Shown piece by piece: positions 7,920 through 15,859 of a DNA stretch of 64,000 nt. Positions within the stretch are counted from its first letter, which is position 1; each line of letters opens with the position of its first letter. The position numbers and the translations under genes were made by a program. Source of the stretch: CAWFQB01 sp965277875 (GTDB lineage Bacteria; Armatimonadota; Chthonomonadetes; Chthonomonadales; Chthonomonadaceae); NCBI GenBank assembly GCA_965277875.1, contig CBDIDV010000002.1:2108001-2172000 (forward strand), given 5' to 3'. The notes beneath the pieces were generated by a model. It was not told where the DNA came from and made no database searches. It was given only the letters and a program-made list of their open reading frames with translations.

Positions 7920-9110
7920 ATGAATAATCGTATCGCGCAGCCGGTCGGGTGGGCGCGGCCTCTTATAAGCGTTCTTGTCGGCCTGCTGATCGCGGGCCTG
8001 CTGATGCAGGCGTCGGGCTACGATGCGCGGGCCGCGTCGAGCGCCCTGTGGAGCGGCGCGACCGGACTGGAAGGCGGACACGCGCAGGGCGCAAACCAAC
8101 TTGCGCTTGGCGCGCTGAATTTCCACGTCAACCTGTACCAACTGGCGCAGTCGCTGTCACGCGTCACGCCCCTGCTGCTGGCGGGCCTTGCGATAGCATT
8201 AGGACTGAGGGCGGGGCTGTTTAACATCGGGGCGCAGGGACAGATGACAGTCGGGGCCCTGGCCGCTGCTGTGGTCGGGCAATGGGGCGCGAACGGCGTG
8301 AAAGCAGGAGGCGCGGGCGGTCTGCCGCAAATGCTGCACATCGCGCTTGTGCTGTTCGCGGGAACGCTCGCGGGTGGGTTGTGGGGGGCTATTGCGGGCC
8401 TGCTGAAAGCGTACCGGGGCGTTCATGAGGTGATCGCCACCATCATGCTCAACTATCTGGCCCTCAACATCGTCACGTACCTGGTCACGCACAACCTGCA
8501 TGATGTCAAAAGCTCGGCCACACAGACGCCGCTGATCGCGCATTCGGCCATGCTCACGCCTCTTGTGGCAGGCAGCAACCTGACGGCGGGCTTTTTCCTC
8601 GCCCTGCTGATGGCCCTGCTCGTCACGTTTATGGTCGGGCGTACATCCCTGGGGTATCAGATACGGGCCGTGGGTCTGGGCGCGGACGCGGCGCGCGCGT
8701 CCGGCGTTCCCGTGGCCCGCGTTCTGGTCACGACCCTGTTTCTGTCGGGCGCACTGGCGGGGCTTGCCGGGGCGATTGAGGTGATGGGCATCCATCACCG
8801 CTACGTCGAGGGCGTGGCGGGCAACTACGGCTTTGACGGCATCGCGGTCGCCCTGCTCGGCGGTCTGGGCGGGCTGGCCGTGACCCTGAGCGCGTTTTTC
8901 TTCGGGTTCCTCGCGGGCGGGGCCGACTATATGGAAACCCTGACGAATGTTCCCAACTCTATCGCGGTCATCGTGCAGGCGCTCGTGATCTTGTTTGCGG
9001 GCATACGGGCCGGGTGGCACAAACGCATTATTCCGCAGGGGGACATTCTGCCGCCGCAAAATATGCCGCCGCAAATGGAAAGTCAGGTGACGGGCCATGC
9101 CTCCCTCTAG
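7920..9110 (+). CDS. ABC transporter permease, nucleoside type (NupP/YufP-like)
   Basis: The 396-residue protein has about ten hydrophobic helices and BPD_transp_2 family features, including the stretch ALGLRAGLFNIGAQGQM and the cytoplasmic loop IRAVGLGADAARASGVPV. The pair NIGAQGQ and GFDGIAVALLGG is typical of the first permease of basic-membrane-protein transporters. It should sit in the inner membrane with the ATPase at 6091 and the permease at 9097. It overlaps the next gene by 14 bases. A 167-base gap separates it from the ATPase. The C-terminus ends with a Met/Pro/Gln-rich tail. Confidence 0.88.
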   Translation: MNNRIAQPVGWARPLISVLVGLLIAGLLMQASGYDARAASSALWSGATGLEGGHAQGANQLALGALNFHVNLYQLAQSLSRVTPLLLAGLAIALGLRAGLFNIGAQGQMTVGALAAAVVGQWGANGVKAGGAGGLPQMLHIALVLFAGTLAGGLWGAIAGLLKAYRGVHEVIATIMLNYLALNIVTYLVTHNLHDVKSSATQTPLIAHSAMLTPLVAGSNLTAGFFLALLMALLVTFMVGRTSLGYQIRAVGLGADAARASGVPVARVLVTTLFLSGALAGLAGAIEVMGIHHRYVEGVAGNYGFDGIAVALLGGLGGLAVTLSAFFFGFLAGGADYMETLTNVPNSIAVIVQALVILFAGIRAGWHKRIIPQGDILPPQNMPPQMESQVTGHASL

Positions 9111-9987
9111 CGCAGCCGCGTTTGTCAGCGCGACCCTGTTCAGCGCCACGCCTCTGGTTTTGGCCGCGATGGGCGGCATCCTGTCCGAGCGGGCGGGCGT
9201 GGTCAATATCGCCCTGGAAGGATTGATCCTGACCGGCGCATTCGTGGGCGTGGTGATGGAAAGTGCGGCGCATCCTCTGGGCGCGTCCGCCCCGGCTGTG
9301 GGCCTGCTGTGCGCCGTGCTTGCCGGCGGGTTGTTGGGACTGCTGCACGCGTTTTTGACGCAGCAAGCCCGGATGAACCATGTGGTCAGCGGCCTGGGCA
9401 TCAATCTGCTGGCGGCGGGCGCGACCCGGTATCTGGCCCTGCGCCTGTTCCCGTCCGGCCTGCATGTGGAAGGCTTGCCAAGCGGTTTGTTCTTGGGACT
9501 GGCGATGATCCTGCCGTTTGCGGTGTCCCTGCTGCTGGCCCAGACGCGCTTCGGTCTGCGCCTGCGGGCCGTGGGCGAGAACCCGGAAAGCGCGCGCATG
9601 GCGGGCATTTCGCCCCGGCCCTCGCGCTATCTGGCCGTCACGCTGTCGGGAATGCTGGCTGCGCTTGCGGGCGCGTACCTGTCGCAGTCGGACGCGCACG
9701 GCTTTTCGTCGAATATGTCGGCGGGCCGGGGCTACATCGCGCTCGCTGCGGTGATCTTCGGCAAGTGGACGCCATTCGGCGCGGCCCTCGGCGCACTGTT
9801 CTTCGGCTTCTGCTACGCGCTGCAGACCCAATTACAACTGATGGGCAAGCACATCGTCCTTTTCGGCGTGGAGTGGACAAGCCCCTACCTCCTGGACGCC
9901 CTGCCCTACCTGATGACCCTGCTCGCCCTCGTCAGTCTGGTAGGCCGCGCCACGCCGCCCGCCGCCCTCGGCCAGGAAGACGCCTGA
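9097..9987 (+). CDS. ABC transporter permease, nucleoside type (NupQ/YufQ-like)
   Basis: The 296-residue integral membrane protein starts with PLVLAAMGGILSERAGVVNI and ALEGLILTGAF, a signature of the second permease in this transporter group, and carries the coupling-loop segment LRAVGENPESARMAGI. It is preceded by AGGTGA and overlaps the upstream permease by 14 bases. No substrate-binding lipoprotein (BmpA type) follows, so the binding protein must be encoded elsewhere. Substrate assignment to nucleosides or purines is by family analogy. Confidence 0.88.
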   Translation: MPPSSAAAFVSATLFSATPLVLAAMGGILSERAGVVNIALEGLILTGAFVGVVMESAAHPLGASAPAVGLLCAVLAGGLLGLLHAFLTQQARMNHVVSGLGINLLAAGATRYLALRLFPSGLHVEGLPSGLFLGLAMILPFAVSLLLAQTRFGLRLRAVGENPESARMAGISPRPSRYLAVTLSGMLAALAGAYLSQSDAHGFSSNMSAGRGYIALAAVIFGKWTPFGAALGALFFGFCYALQTQLQLMGKHIVLFGVEWTSPYLLDALPYLMTLLALVSLVGRATPPAALGQEDA

Positions 9988-10072
9988 CAAAAAACGCGCA
10001 AGTGCGCCGACTTCAAATGGCCCTCAACATTAGTGGCCTAAACCTCTAACACCACCCTGCCGAAAATCTTTT

Positions 10073-10111
10073 ATAGTATCGCTTGACAATACTATTGAAA
10101 TGTGATACTAT
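10073..10111 (+). promoter_or_regulatory. higBA promoter with operator palindrome
   Basis: ATAGTATC (10073-10080) and GATACTAT (10104-10111) are exact reverse complements. Between and over them lie a consensus -35 TTGACA (10083-10088) and -10 TACTAT (10106-10111), spaced by 17 bases. The right half-site covers the -10, as expected for autorepression by HigA or the HigBA complex. The toxin ATG is 6 bases downstream, so the leader is very short. Confidence 0.7.
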
Positions 10112-10117
10112 CTCCGC

Positions 10118-10399
10118 ATGATAGCAGACTTCAAATGCAGCGAGACACAAAGAATTCACGATGGCGAGAATTCTGCCAAGTTTCCGCAGGACATTCAGAA
10201 TGTCGTGCGGCGCAAACTGCGTATGCTTGCCGCTGCTATCAACATCAACGACTTACGGCAGCCTCCCGGCAATAGACTGGAAGCATTGAAGAATGATCGT
10301 GCAGGGCAGCACAGCATTCGCATCAATGAACAATGGCGTATTTGCTTTATCTGGAGTGACGGCAACGCGCACGAAGTCGAAATTGTGGACTACCACTGA
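10118..10399 (+). CDS. higB: HigB, RelE-superfamily mRNA interferase toxin
   Basis: The 93-residue protein matches the plasmid-maintenance killer family: RRKLRMLAAAININDLRQPPGN, then LEALKNDRAGQHSIRINEQWRICF and the end EVEIVDYH. In this family the toxin cuts mRNA in the ribosomal A site. It is the first gene of the pair, toxin before antitoxin, which is the characteristic order of higBA. The antitoxin starts 16 bases downstream. Expression is probably controlled by the palindrome at 10073-10111. Confidence 0.9.
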   Translation: MIADFKCSETQRIHDGENSAKFPQDIQNVVRRKLRMLAAAININDLRQPPGNRLEALKNDRAGQHSIRINEQWRICFIWSDGNAHEVEIVDYH

Positions 10400-10415
10400 A
10401 TTGGAAACAAAGACA

Positions 10416-10784
10416 ATGGCACGATTAAACAACATTCATCCCGGCGAAGTATTAAGTGAGGAGTTTTTGATACCGCTCGGCATCACGCCCTATCGCCTCG
10501 CGCAGGCCATAGGCGTTCAGCAGAGCCGCATTGGGCAGATCATTGCCGGTACGCGTGGTATCTCGGCGGACACGGCTATCCGCCTGGGCCGTTACTTCTC
10601 TGTCACGCCGCAGTTCTGGCTCAATTTGCAGACGATGTATGACCTGGAGGCGGAAGCGTCTCAAGCGGATCATCAGGCCGCTTACCAGCGCATCAATGCC
10701 TATGAGAGCGACATTTACGTGAATGAGGACAAACAGAACAAGTATCAGGCAACGCCCGACGGCAGTGAAACCGCTGCCGCATAA
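10416..10784 (+). CDS. higA: HigA, XRE-type antitoxin and repressor
   Basis: The protein has 122 residues when started at MARLNNIHPGEVLSEEFL. A longer frame back to 10293 would lie inside higB. The helix-turn-helix is at TPYRLAQAIGVQQSRIGQII, followed by the family segment ADTAIRLGRYFSVTPQFWLNLQ. HigA neutralises HigB and represses the operon by binding the palindrome upstream of higB. The last ~25 residues (SDIYVNEDKQNKYQATPDG) extend beyond the usual length and look unstructured. Confidence 0.9.
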   Translation: MARLNNIHPGEVLSEEFLIPLGITPYRLAQAIGVQQSRIGQIIAGTRGISADTAIRLGRYFSVTPQFWLNLQTMYDLEAEASQADHQAAYQRINAYESDIYVNEDKQNKYQATPDGSETAAA

Positions 10785-10842
10785 GGTGTTTCCGCCCACA
10801 CGTCATATACCTGCGCCCTGTAAATCAAAGGTTTTGTTGCGA

Positions 10843-10903
10843 GCAACATACGCCAAAAACGATGTACGTCAGAAACAACGTACATCGTTTTGGCGTATGT
10901 TGC
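10843..10903. terminator. Long near-perfect hairpin between converging genes
   Basis: Bases 10843-10869 and 10878-10903 form a 26-bp stem with one bulged A and an 8-base loop. It lies between the ends of higA and the convergent membrane-protein gene and can act in both directions. The stem is much longer than a normal terminator and there is only a weak T tract, so it may instead be a palindromic repeat element. Confidence 0.6.
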
Positions 10904-10916
10904 GTTAATTTAGCCC

Positions 10917-12911
10917 TTATTGATTCCAGCCGAGGCGACCGTTGATGCTGACGGTGTACGTGGCGGTGTGGGTCGCCATCGCGTAGCAGGCCCAGATGGT
11001 CTCGGCGCAGAACTCGGCGAGCATGATGCCCAGCGCGACCTCGTGCAGGCGGTTGTACCCGCGCAGGCCGTAATAGCGTTCCACGAACAGCTTTATCAGG
11101 TACACGATCAGCAGGCCGAACCAGAAGTAATCGAGGCCGAAGTTCATGGCGAGCGCGTACCCGGCGGGGTGCAGCGCGAAGCCGGGAACGCGGAACCGCA
11201 CAAAGTCCAGGCCCAGCACGAGCAAGAACGCGAGGATCACGAACAGGATAGCGACCGGGTTGGGCGGCTGATGCTTGTTGAGCAGGGTGCTGATGACGCC
11301 CGCCGCAGCCGGGTCAACGCGCCGGGCCGCATCATGGTAGCCCGTGTAGATGTAGACCAGATGCCCCAGGATGCAGCCTACGACCGTCGCCACGATGATC
11401 GCCACGAACAGCGACCGCTGGTTGATGCGCCCGGTCTCGCCCATCTTCATGGCCTCCAGTTGGTGCGGCATGGGATGGGTGCGGTGTATAAAGTTCATAA
11501 ACAGGAACGTGGTGACAAGGCGACTCACGCCTGCCGCAGGTAAAGCTTGCGTTCCCACAAAATCCACGAGCATCTGGTTCGGCCCCATGTACGCCATTTC
11601 GTGTGACGGAGCGCCGATCTGCGCCCTCAGCCGCGTCAGGGCCGCGCTGAACATCAAAAACAGTACGACCGTAAACGCGACCATCCACAGCGGTATGCCG
11701 ATCCAGAGCGCAATTGCCGCGATTGCGCCCAGGCACAGCAGCAGCAGGCCGAACGCGACGCGATGCGGCACGCCACGCTCCCCGCGCGGCCCGCCCTGCA
11801 CGATTTGCCGCCACACCTCCTTTAGATACCCTCTCGCCACCCACACGGCCGTGACGAACAAAGCCAAAAACGCGCCCCAGCTTTGCTCGCTGAAATAGGG
11901 CGGCGAGGGGGTCAGGCCGCCGCCGCCGAACGTTCCCGCGCTTTCCGTGTAGCCCAGCGAGTACGTAAATACCTGCTCAAACTTGCGAAAGAAAAAGAAG
12001 AAGATGCAGCTGAACAGCAGGTCGGTGGGCATGAAGAAACCGATTGCGGCCATGTAGGGGAAGATGCCGATGGGCGTCCAGCCGATGGCGTTGAGGGGAG
12101 GCGAGGGCGTGTAGTCGTTCAATGCCCCCAGAAAGCGCAGGTTAATGTAGGGCAGGCTGGGATAGATGAAGTGGAAGCCGTTGAGCATGTCTATGAGGAA
12201 CATGGCGATAAACGGCCCGTAGAAAAAGCGGCTTTTCCAGACCTGCGAGCGTCCCGCGCCCGACTGCGCGATGGCGAGCGGCAGTTGGATGATGGGAAAG
12301 GCGAGCCGTTCGCGGTTCGTCCACTCGTCGCGCATCAGGCTGTTGATGCACAGCATGGCCGTGCAGACGAGGGTAATAAGGGTGGTCCACGATAGAATAT
12401 AGGGCCACCACAGCCCCAGATGGCCGACGAAGTAGTCGAAGCCGAAGCCGCCGTTGCGATAATCCTTGAATTTAGCGATGTCACTGACGGGAATAAAGAA
12501 CCAGCGGCTGGCATACGGGTTGATGAGACTGGCGTAGCGCGATTCGCTGGACGCGAACAGCGCGTAGCTGTGAATGGCCGGGTTGATGACGATCATCCAC
12601 TCGGCGCACATCGCCCCCAGCACGGCCTGCATCCCGTAGAAGATGATGATTTCGCCCTCGGCTAGCGCCACGCGCGGGTTGACGCGCCGCGCTATCAGGT
12701 TCAAGACGGCGACAAGCAGCGTGACCATCACGGGCGGGATCATCAGGGAAAACATCACGTCCACAAGCTGACTGGCCGACCAGTACGCTGTGAGTGGGGC
12801 GAGCAAAAGCGCGAGCAGCATGGCTCGCAGGCCGCTGCGGGAGCGTGCAGGTTCCGCGCCTCTGTCAGAGGCGGGAGGGGAAGCAGGCGAGGTGTCGGAT
12901 TGGGCAGTCAT
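10917..12911 (-). CDS. Polytopic membrane protein, DUF6785/DUF6784-like
   Basis: Starting at the ATG at 12911 the protein has 664 residues and about a dozen hydrophobic helices. After a disordered N-terminus come PLTAYWSASQLVDVMFSL, EGEIIIFYGMQAVLGAMCAE and, in the middle, NAIGWTPIGIFPYMAAIGFF with an aromatic-rich FFFFFRKFEQ segment. The C-terminal half contains FLFMNFIHRTHPMPHQLEA. These are features I associate with the DUF6785 family of Planctomycetes and Armatimonadota membrane proteins; the transported substrate, if any, is unknown. The frame stays open upstream to 13136, but that would overlap the glycosylase gene. The glycosylase gene on the same strand ends 106 bases upstream. Confidence 0.65.
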   Translation of the reverse strand: MTAQSDTSPASPPASDRGAEPARSRSGLRAMLLALLLAPLTAYWSASQLVDVMFSLMIPPVMVTLLVAVLNLIARRVNPRVALAEGEIIIFYGMQAVLGAMCAEWMIVINPAIHSYALFASSESRYASLINPYASRWFFIPVSDIAKFKDYRNGGFGFDYFVGHLGLWWPYILSWTTLITLVCTAMLCINSLMRDEWTNRERLAFPIIQLPLAIAQSGAGRSQVWKSRFFYGPFIAMFLIDMLNGFHFIYPSLPYINLRFLGALNDYTPSPPLNAIGWTPIGIFPYMAAIGFFMPTDLLFSCIFFFFFRKFEQVFTYSLGYTESAGTFGGGGLTPSPPYFSEQSWGAFLALFVTAVWVARGYLKEVWRQIVQGGPRGERGVPHRVAFGLLLLCLGAIAAIALWIGIPLWMVAFTVVLFLMFSAALTRLRAQIGAPSHEMAYMGPNQMLVDFVGTQALPAAGVSRLVTTFLFMNFIHRTHPMPHQLEAMKMGETGRINQRSLFVAIIVATVVGCILGHLVYIYTGYHDAARRVDPAAAGVISTLLNKHQPPNPVAILFVILAFLLVLGLDFVRFRVPGFALHPAGYALAMNFGLDYFWFGLLIVYLIKLFVERYYGLRGYNRLHEVALGIMLAEFCAETIWACYAMATHTATYTVSINGRLGWNQ

Positions 12912-13017
12912 GGTGCGTTTTGTATTCGCCGTGTACCATGCCCTTTCCTGCCCCTGCTCCTCCGCTTTCTCCACTGTTTCGCTTTCACACCCTGCTTTTC
13001 TGCCGCGCGTGTGCGGC

Positions 13018-13728
13018 TTACAGGGCGGGCTTGGCGATAGGCTTGAGCGGCGATTGTTCGAGGCGCTTATCAAGCAGGCCAGGGAACAGTTTGATGTACG
13101 TCTGATTGAGCGGCGAGGGGTGCGGCAGGGGCGCAATCGTCACCTGCTTTTCGACCGTTTTACCCGCGCATTCCGCCCTCAGCGTACAGGTGAACTCGGC
13201 CTCGTACTTGTCGGAGCGTTTCCAAAACGCGGCGGCTTCTTTGGCGGGCGCGTACCCGGCGAACCAGTCGAACGCCTCCGTTCCCATCGTGATAATGTAA
13301 TCGCCCGCAAAGTGGCACACGAGCAGTTGCGCGATATAGGGGCGCAGACGCTCTTTGACGCCGGCCGGGTACGCTTTGTTGCCGACGGGCTTGTACGGCA
13401 CGGTATTCGTCAGCAAAACGTGTTGGATCGCGTCGGCCAGATGCGCGTCACGAGCGGGCGGGGCCGCGTCGAACAAATATCGGTACACGGCCTTGCGGAC
13501 GCGCTGCCCCGCGTCGCCGATCAGCGGTTCGCCCTGTATTACCTCATGGCGTCCCAGGTCGCGGGCAAAAAACGCGATGGATGCGTCCAAACTGCCGCCG
13601 TACAAAACCGGCTTGTACGGGTCTTTGCCCGCTTCCTTGTATACATCCTCGTCCAGCGAAATATCACCCTTACGCGCCTCGGCCTCAATGTGTGCGTTTA
13701 GTTGTTCCAGCGCTTCGGTTGTCGCCAT
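13018..13728 (-). CDS. Uracil-DNA glycosylase superfamily protein
   Basis: The 236-residue protein follows the UDG plan: a motif 1-like region VLYGGSLDASIAFFARDLG leading into GEPLIGDAGQRVRKAV, the central TNTVPYKPVGNKAYP segment, and the C-terminal HPSPLNQTY motif that inserts into the DNA minor groove. GEPLIG-AG and the T-N-x-V-P-Y-K-P element point to the family 4/5-like branch, but the four cysteines of the Fe-S cluster are not obvious. Expected role: removal of uracil or other deaminated bases. It precedes the membrane-protein gene on the same strand. Confidence 0.75.
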   Translation of the reverse strand: MATTEALEQLNAHIEAEARKGDISLDEDVYKEAGKDPYKPVLYGGSLDASIAFFARDLGRHEVIQGEPLIGDAGQRVRKAVYRYLFDAAPPARDAHLADAIQHVLLTNTVPYKPVGNKAYPAGVKERLRPYIAQLLVCHFAGDYIITMGTEAFDWFAGYAPAKEAAAFWKRSDKYEAEFTCTLRAECAGKTVEKQVTIAPLPHPSPLNQTYIKLFPGLLDKRLEQSPLKPIAKPAL

Positions 13729-13970
13729 TCTTTTATGCTCTTCCTGTGTTGTTTGGTTTACTGGCTTGTTGTCGGCATGGTACGTACTGTTTCCATCGCT
13801 CTGAAAGGAACCACGCGCCAGCCCCTATTTGATACTACCCAAACACGCAGATACGCGGAAAACATTTCCCGCCTGTTTTGTACGGGAACACGCGAATGCC
13901 CCACCCCGTCCGACAGCAAAGCGCGAAACCAGCGGCGCATACCAAAATGGGCGCGACAGGAGATAAAAGC

Positions 13971-14339
13971 ATGAGAGCAGGACAGGGAATGCACAGCGAC
14001 GACATCCGGGGCGACAATCCGCTCGGTCTGGAGGTGTACTCTTCGGACGGCCAGCTTGTGGGGCGCATTGCGGGTTATGTGGAAGAAGTCGAGGACGACA
14101 CCGAAGACATGGAAGGGTCGCAGGTAGACCTTGTGGACAGCCACGGCGACCTGATTGGCCCGCGCCGCGTTGTCATTGACGGGCATGGCTACGTGACACA
14201 GTCACAAATCGCCATGCCGGAAGACCAGATCGAGTACGACTTCAAAGGCCGCCGCGCCACCCTGCCCCTGACGCTGGCGCAGATCGAACAGATCCCCCAG
14301 AACGACCCCACCGCCGCCGACGCCCCGCCGCTAAACTGA
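13971..14339 (+). CDS. PRC-barrel-like protein, 122 residues
   Basis: Start chosen at 13971 because AGGAG lies at 13958-13962; the open frame reaches back to 13878. The region LGLEVYSSDGQLVGRIAGYVEEVED has the sequence character of a PRC-barrel strand set (strand, turn with DG, strand, GxI). It is followed by a second beta segment RRVVIDGHGYVTQSQIAMP and a helical end. PRC-barrel proteins act in RNA processing, photosynthetic complexes or as small binding modules; no specific role can be given. No membrane segment is present. Confidence 0.55.
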   Translation: MRAGQGMHSDDIRGDNPLGLEVYSSDGQLVGRIAGYVEEVEDDTEDMEGSQVDLVDSHGDLIGPRRVVIDGHGYVTQSQIAMPEDQIEYDFKGRRATLPLTLAQIEQIPQNDPTAADAPPLN

Positions 14340-14356
14340 CGCGCCAATACGACGAA

Positions 14357-14458
14357 ATGCTTCACCGCGGATGAAGCGGATGAAACAGATAAACGCGAAT
14401 GGTTTTTGAAGCAGATCTGCGTTCATCCGCTTCATCAGCCTAATCCGCGGTGAAGCAT
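14357..14458. repeat. Palindromic intergenic repeat (CCGCGGATGAAGCGGATGAA type)
   Basis: The outer arms 14357-14372 and 14443-14458 are exact reverse complements (16 bp). Inner arms 14373-14384 (GAAGCGGATGAA) and 14422-14433 pair as well, so the 102 bases fold into one long stem between the convergent 13971 gene and ruvC. It may double as a bidirectional terminator. The sequence style resembles dispersed palindromes known from several bacterial phyla. Confidence 0.65.
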
Positions 14459-14461
14459 CTT

Positions 14462-14953
14462 TCATTTATTCATCATGTTAAGCATGTGGGCGCTGTGGGC
14501 GTGGCAGACGGCGATGGCGAGGGCGTCGGCGGCGTCGTCGGGTTTGGGCGTTTTGTCCAGGGCGAGAAGCTGCGTCACCATATACTGCACCTGCTTCTTG
14601 TCCGCCGCGCCGTACCCGGACACGGCCATTTTCACTTCCATCGGGCGGTACTCGACCCACGGCAGGCCGCGCTGCGCGGCAGCGAGCAGAAGTACGCCAA
14701 TCGTGCCGCCGACCGACAGGGCCGTGTTGACGTTGTTGCTGAAAAACAGCTTTTCCGTGACCAGGGCGTCGGGTTCATGCACGTCTAAAAGACGGTTGAA
14801 CTGCGTGGAGATCGCCAGATAGCGGTCGGGCATCGCCATGTCTTTGCTGGTCAATATCACGCCATGCGTGATGTAGGTTATTTTGCTGCCCTGTTTTTCC
14901 ACCAGGCCGTAGCCGGTCGTGGCCGTGCCGGGATCCATCCCCAGAATAATCAT
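14462..14953 (-). CDS. ruvC: RuvC, Holliday junction endodeoxyribonuclease
   Basis: The 163-residue protein has the RNase H-like fold signatures of RuvC. MIILGMDPG holds the first catalytic aspartate (D7), TEKLFF holds E67, and PDDAADALAIAVCHA holds D140 and D143. SGYGAADKKQVQYMV is the conserved DNA-binding region. RuvC resolves Holliday junctions together with RuvAB, which are not encoded in this window. Length is normal for the family (about 160-175 residues). Confidence 0.95.
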   Translation of the reverse strand: MIILGMDPGTATTGYGLVEKQGSKITYITHGVILTSKDMAMPDRYLAISTQFNRLLDVHEPDALVTEKLFFSNNVNTALSVGGTIGVLLLAAAQRGLPWVEYRPMEVKMAVSGYGAADKKQVQYMVTQLLALDKTPKPDDAADALAIAVCHAHSAHMLNMMNK

Positions 14954-15133
14954 CGTCGCCCCCTTGTTTCAAGCGGCCTCAAACGCGCTGAACAGACGCT
15001 CCAGCCTTGTATTTTTCTGCTCGTACTTTTCTGCAAGCATGTTCGCCCTGCCTGCCTGAAAATCCTGTGTGTCTCGTCGGGTACAATATAAGTAGTTAGT
15101 AGCAGTTGTAAGCACCTATCATCGAAAGCTATC

Positions 15134-15738
15134 ATGCCCCGTTCAAAATCACCTGCAAAGCATAAATATTCTGTCATCAAACTCAAGGACGCCATGCAGT
15201 TACTGGGCCGCGAATCGTTTACCGCATGGCAGCCGAACGCACCCGCCCGCCAAGCGATGTATTGCTGACAAGTTTGTGCCGGTTGAAGTCGTTTGATCTA
15301 ATGTCGGATGCAGGCAAATTGATGTTGATTGATGCGCTGTTTGGCGAGGTAGTTCCCGATTATCCGAACTTGAAGGTGTGGAAAGCGGCGGCGCTGGAGA
15401 CCGACACGCTGACCGGCGTTGCGGATTACCTGATCGCGCCGTACCGCGCCTACCTGGAAGCGCCGTTGCTGTGCGCTACGGAGGCCAAGCGTGACGATTT
15501 TGAACGCGGAGAAGCGCAGTGCCTTGCCGAAATGTACGCCTGCGCCTGGAACAATCGGCAGGCCGGCTATGACACAGATGTGTACGGCATCGTCAGTAAC
15601 GGACACGGATGGCGGTTCTACAAATGGGAGAAGGCAGGCGACGTATTTAGAACCGACCTGCCGGCGATTGGCGACCTGCCCCGTCTGCTCGGCCTGCTCG
15701 ATTACGTCTGTGGCGAATGCGCGCGGCTGATTTCGTGA
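15134..15738 (+). pseudogene. Frameshifted conserved hypothetical gene
   Basis: An ATG at 15134 opens a frame reading MPRSKSPAKHKYSVIKLKDA and then LLGRESFTAWQPNAPAR before stopping shortly after 15260. The adjacent frame from about 15245 continues with PPSDVLLTSLCRLKSFDL and runs to the TGA at 15736-15738. Joined at about 15245-15252 the two give one continuous protein of ~200 residues. The part from LKVWKAAALETDTLTGVADY to EAKRDDFERGEAQCLAEM resembles a hypothetical family I recall with a restriction-endonuclease-like layout (D..Y, E-A-K), but that is not certain. A one-base indel or a sequencing error explains the break. An intact shorter gene from 15226 is the alternative. Confidence 0.6.
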
Positions 15739-15781
15739 TGCGGCTTGTCCAGCATATACCACGCTCGCCCCTTCAAGCAAA

Positions 15782-15817
15782 AAGCCCCTTCTCTGAACGA
15801 ATTCGGAGAAGGGGCTT
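15782..15817. terminator. Bidirectional intrinsic terminator
   Basis: A 12-bp perfect stem, AAGCCCCTTCTC (15782-15793) with GAGAAGGGGCTT (15806-15817), has A-rich and T-containing flanks. It lies between the convergent frameshifted gene and the lipoprotein gene at 15860. Confidence 0.85.
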
Positions 15818-15859
15818 GTTTGCGCTTCGCTTCCTGATGGAACAGAGCGCATTTGTAAC

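Noticed and set aside
7745..7927. 60-codon ORF between the ABC ATPase and first permease
   Set aside because: It overlaps both neighbours, has no Shine-Dalgarno and its protein shows no domain; the open frame can arise by chance in this GC-rich sequence.
8199..9608. 469-codon minus-strand ORF opposite the permeases
   Set aside because: It lies antisense to two clear permease genes and is rich in Arg, Pro and Gln, typical of a shadow frame.
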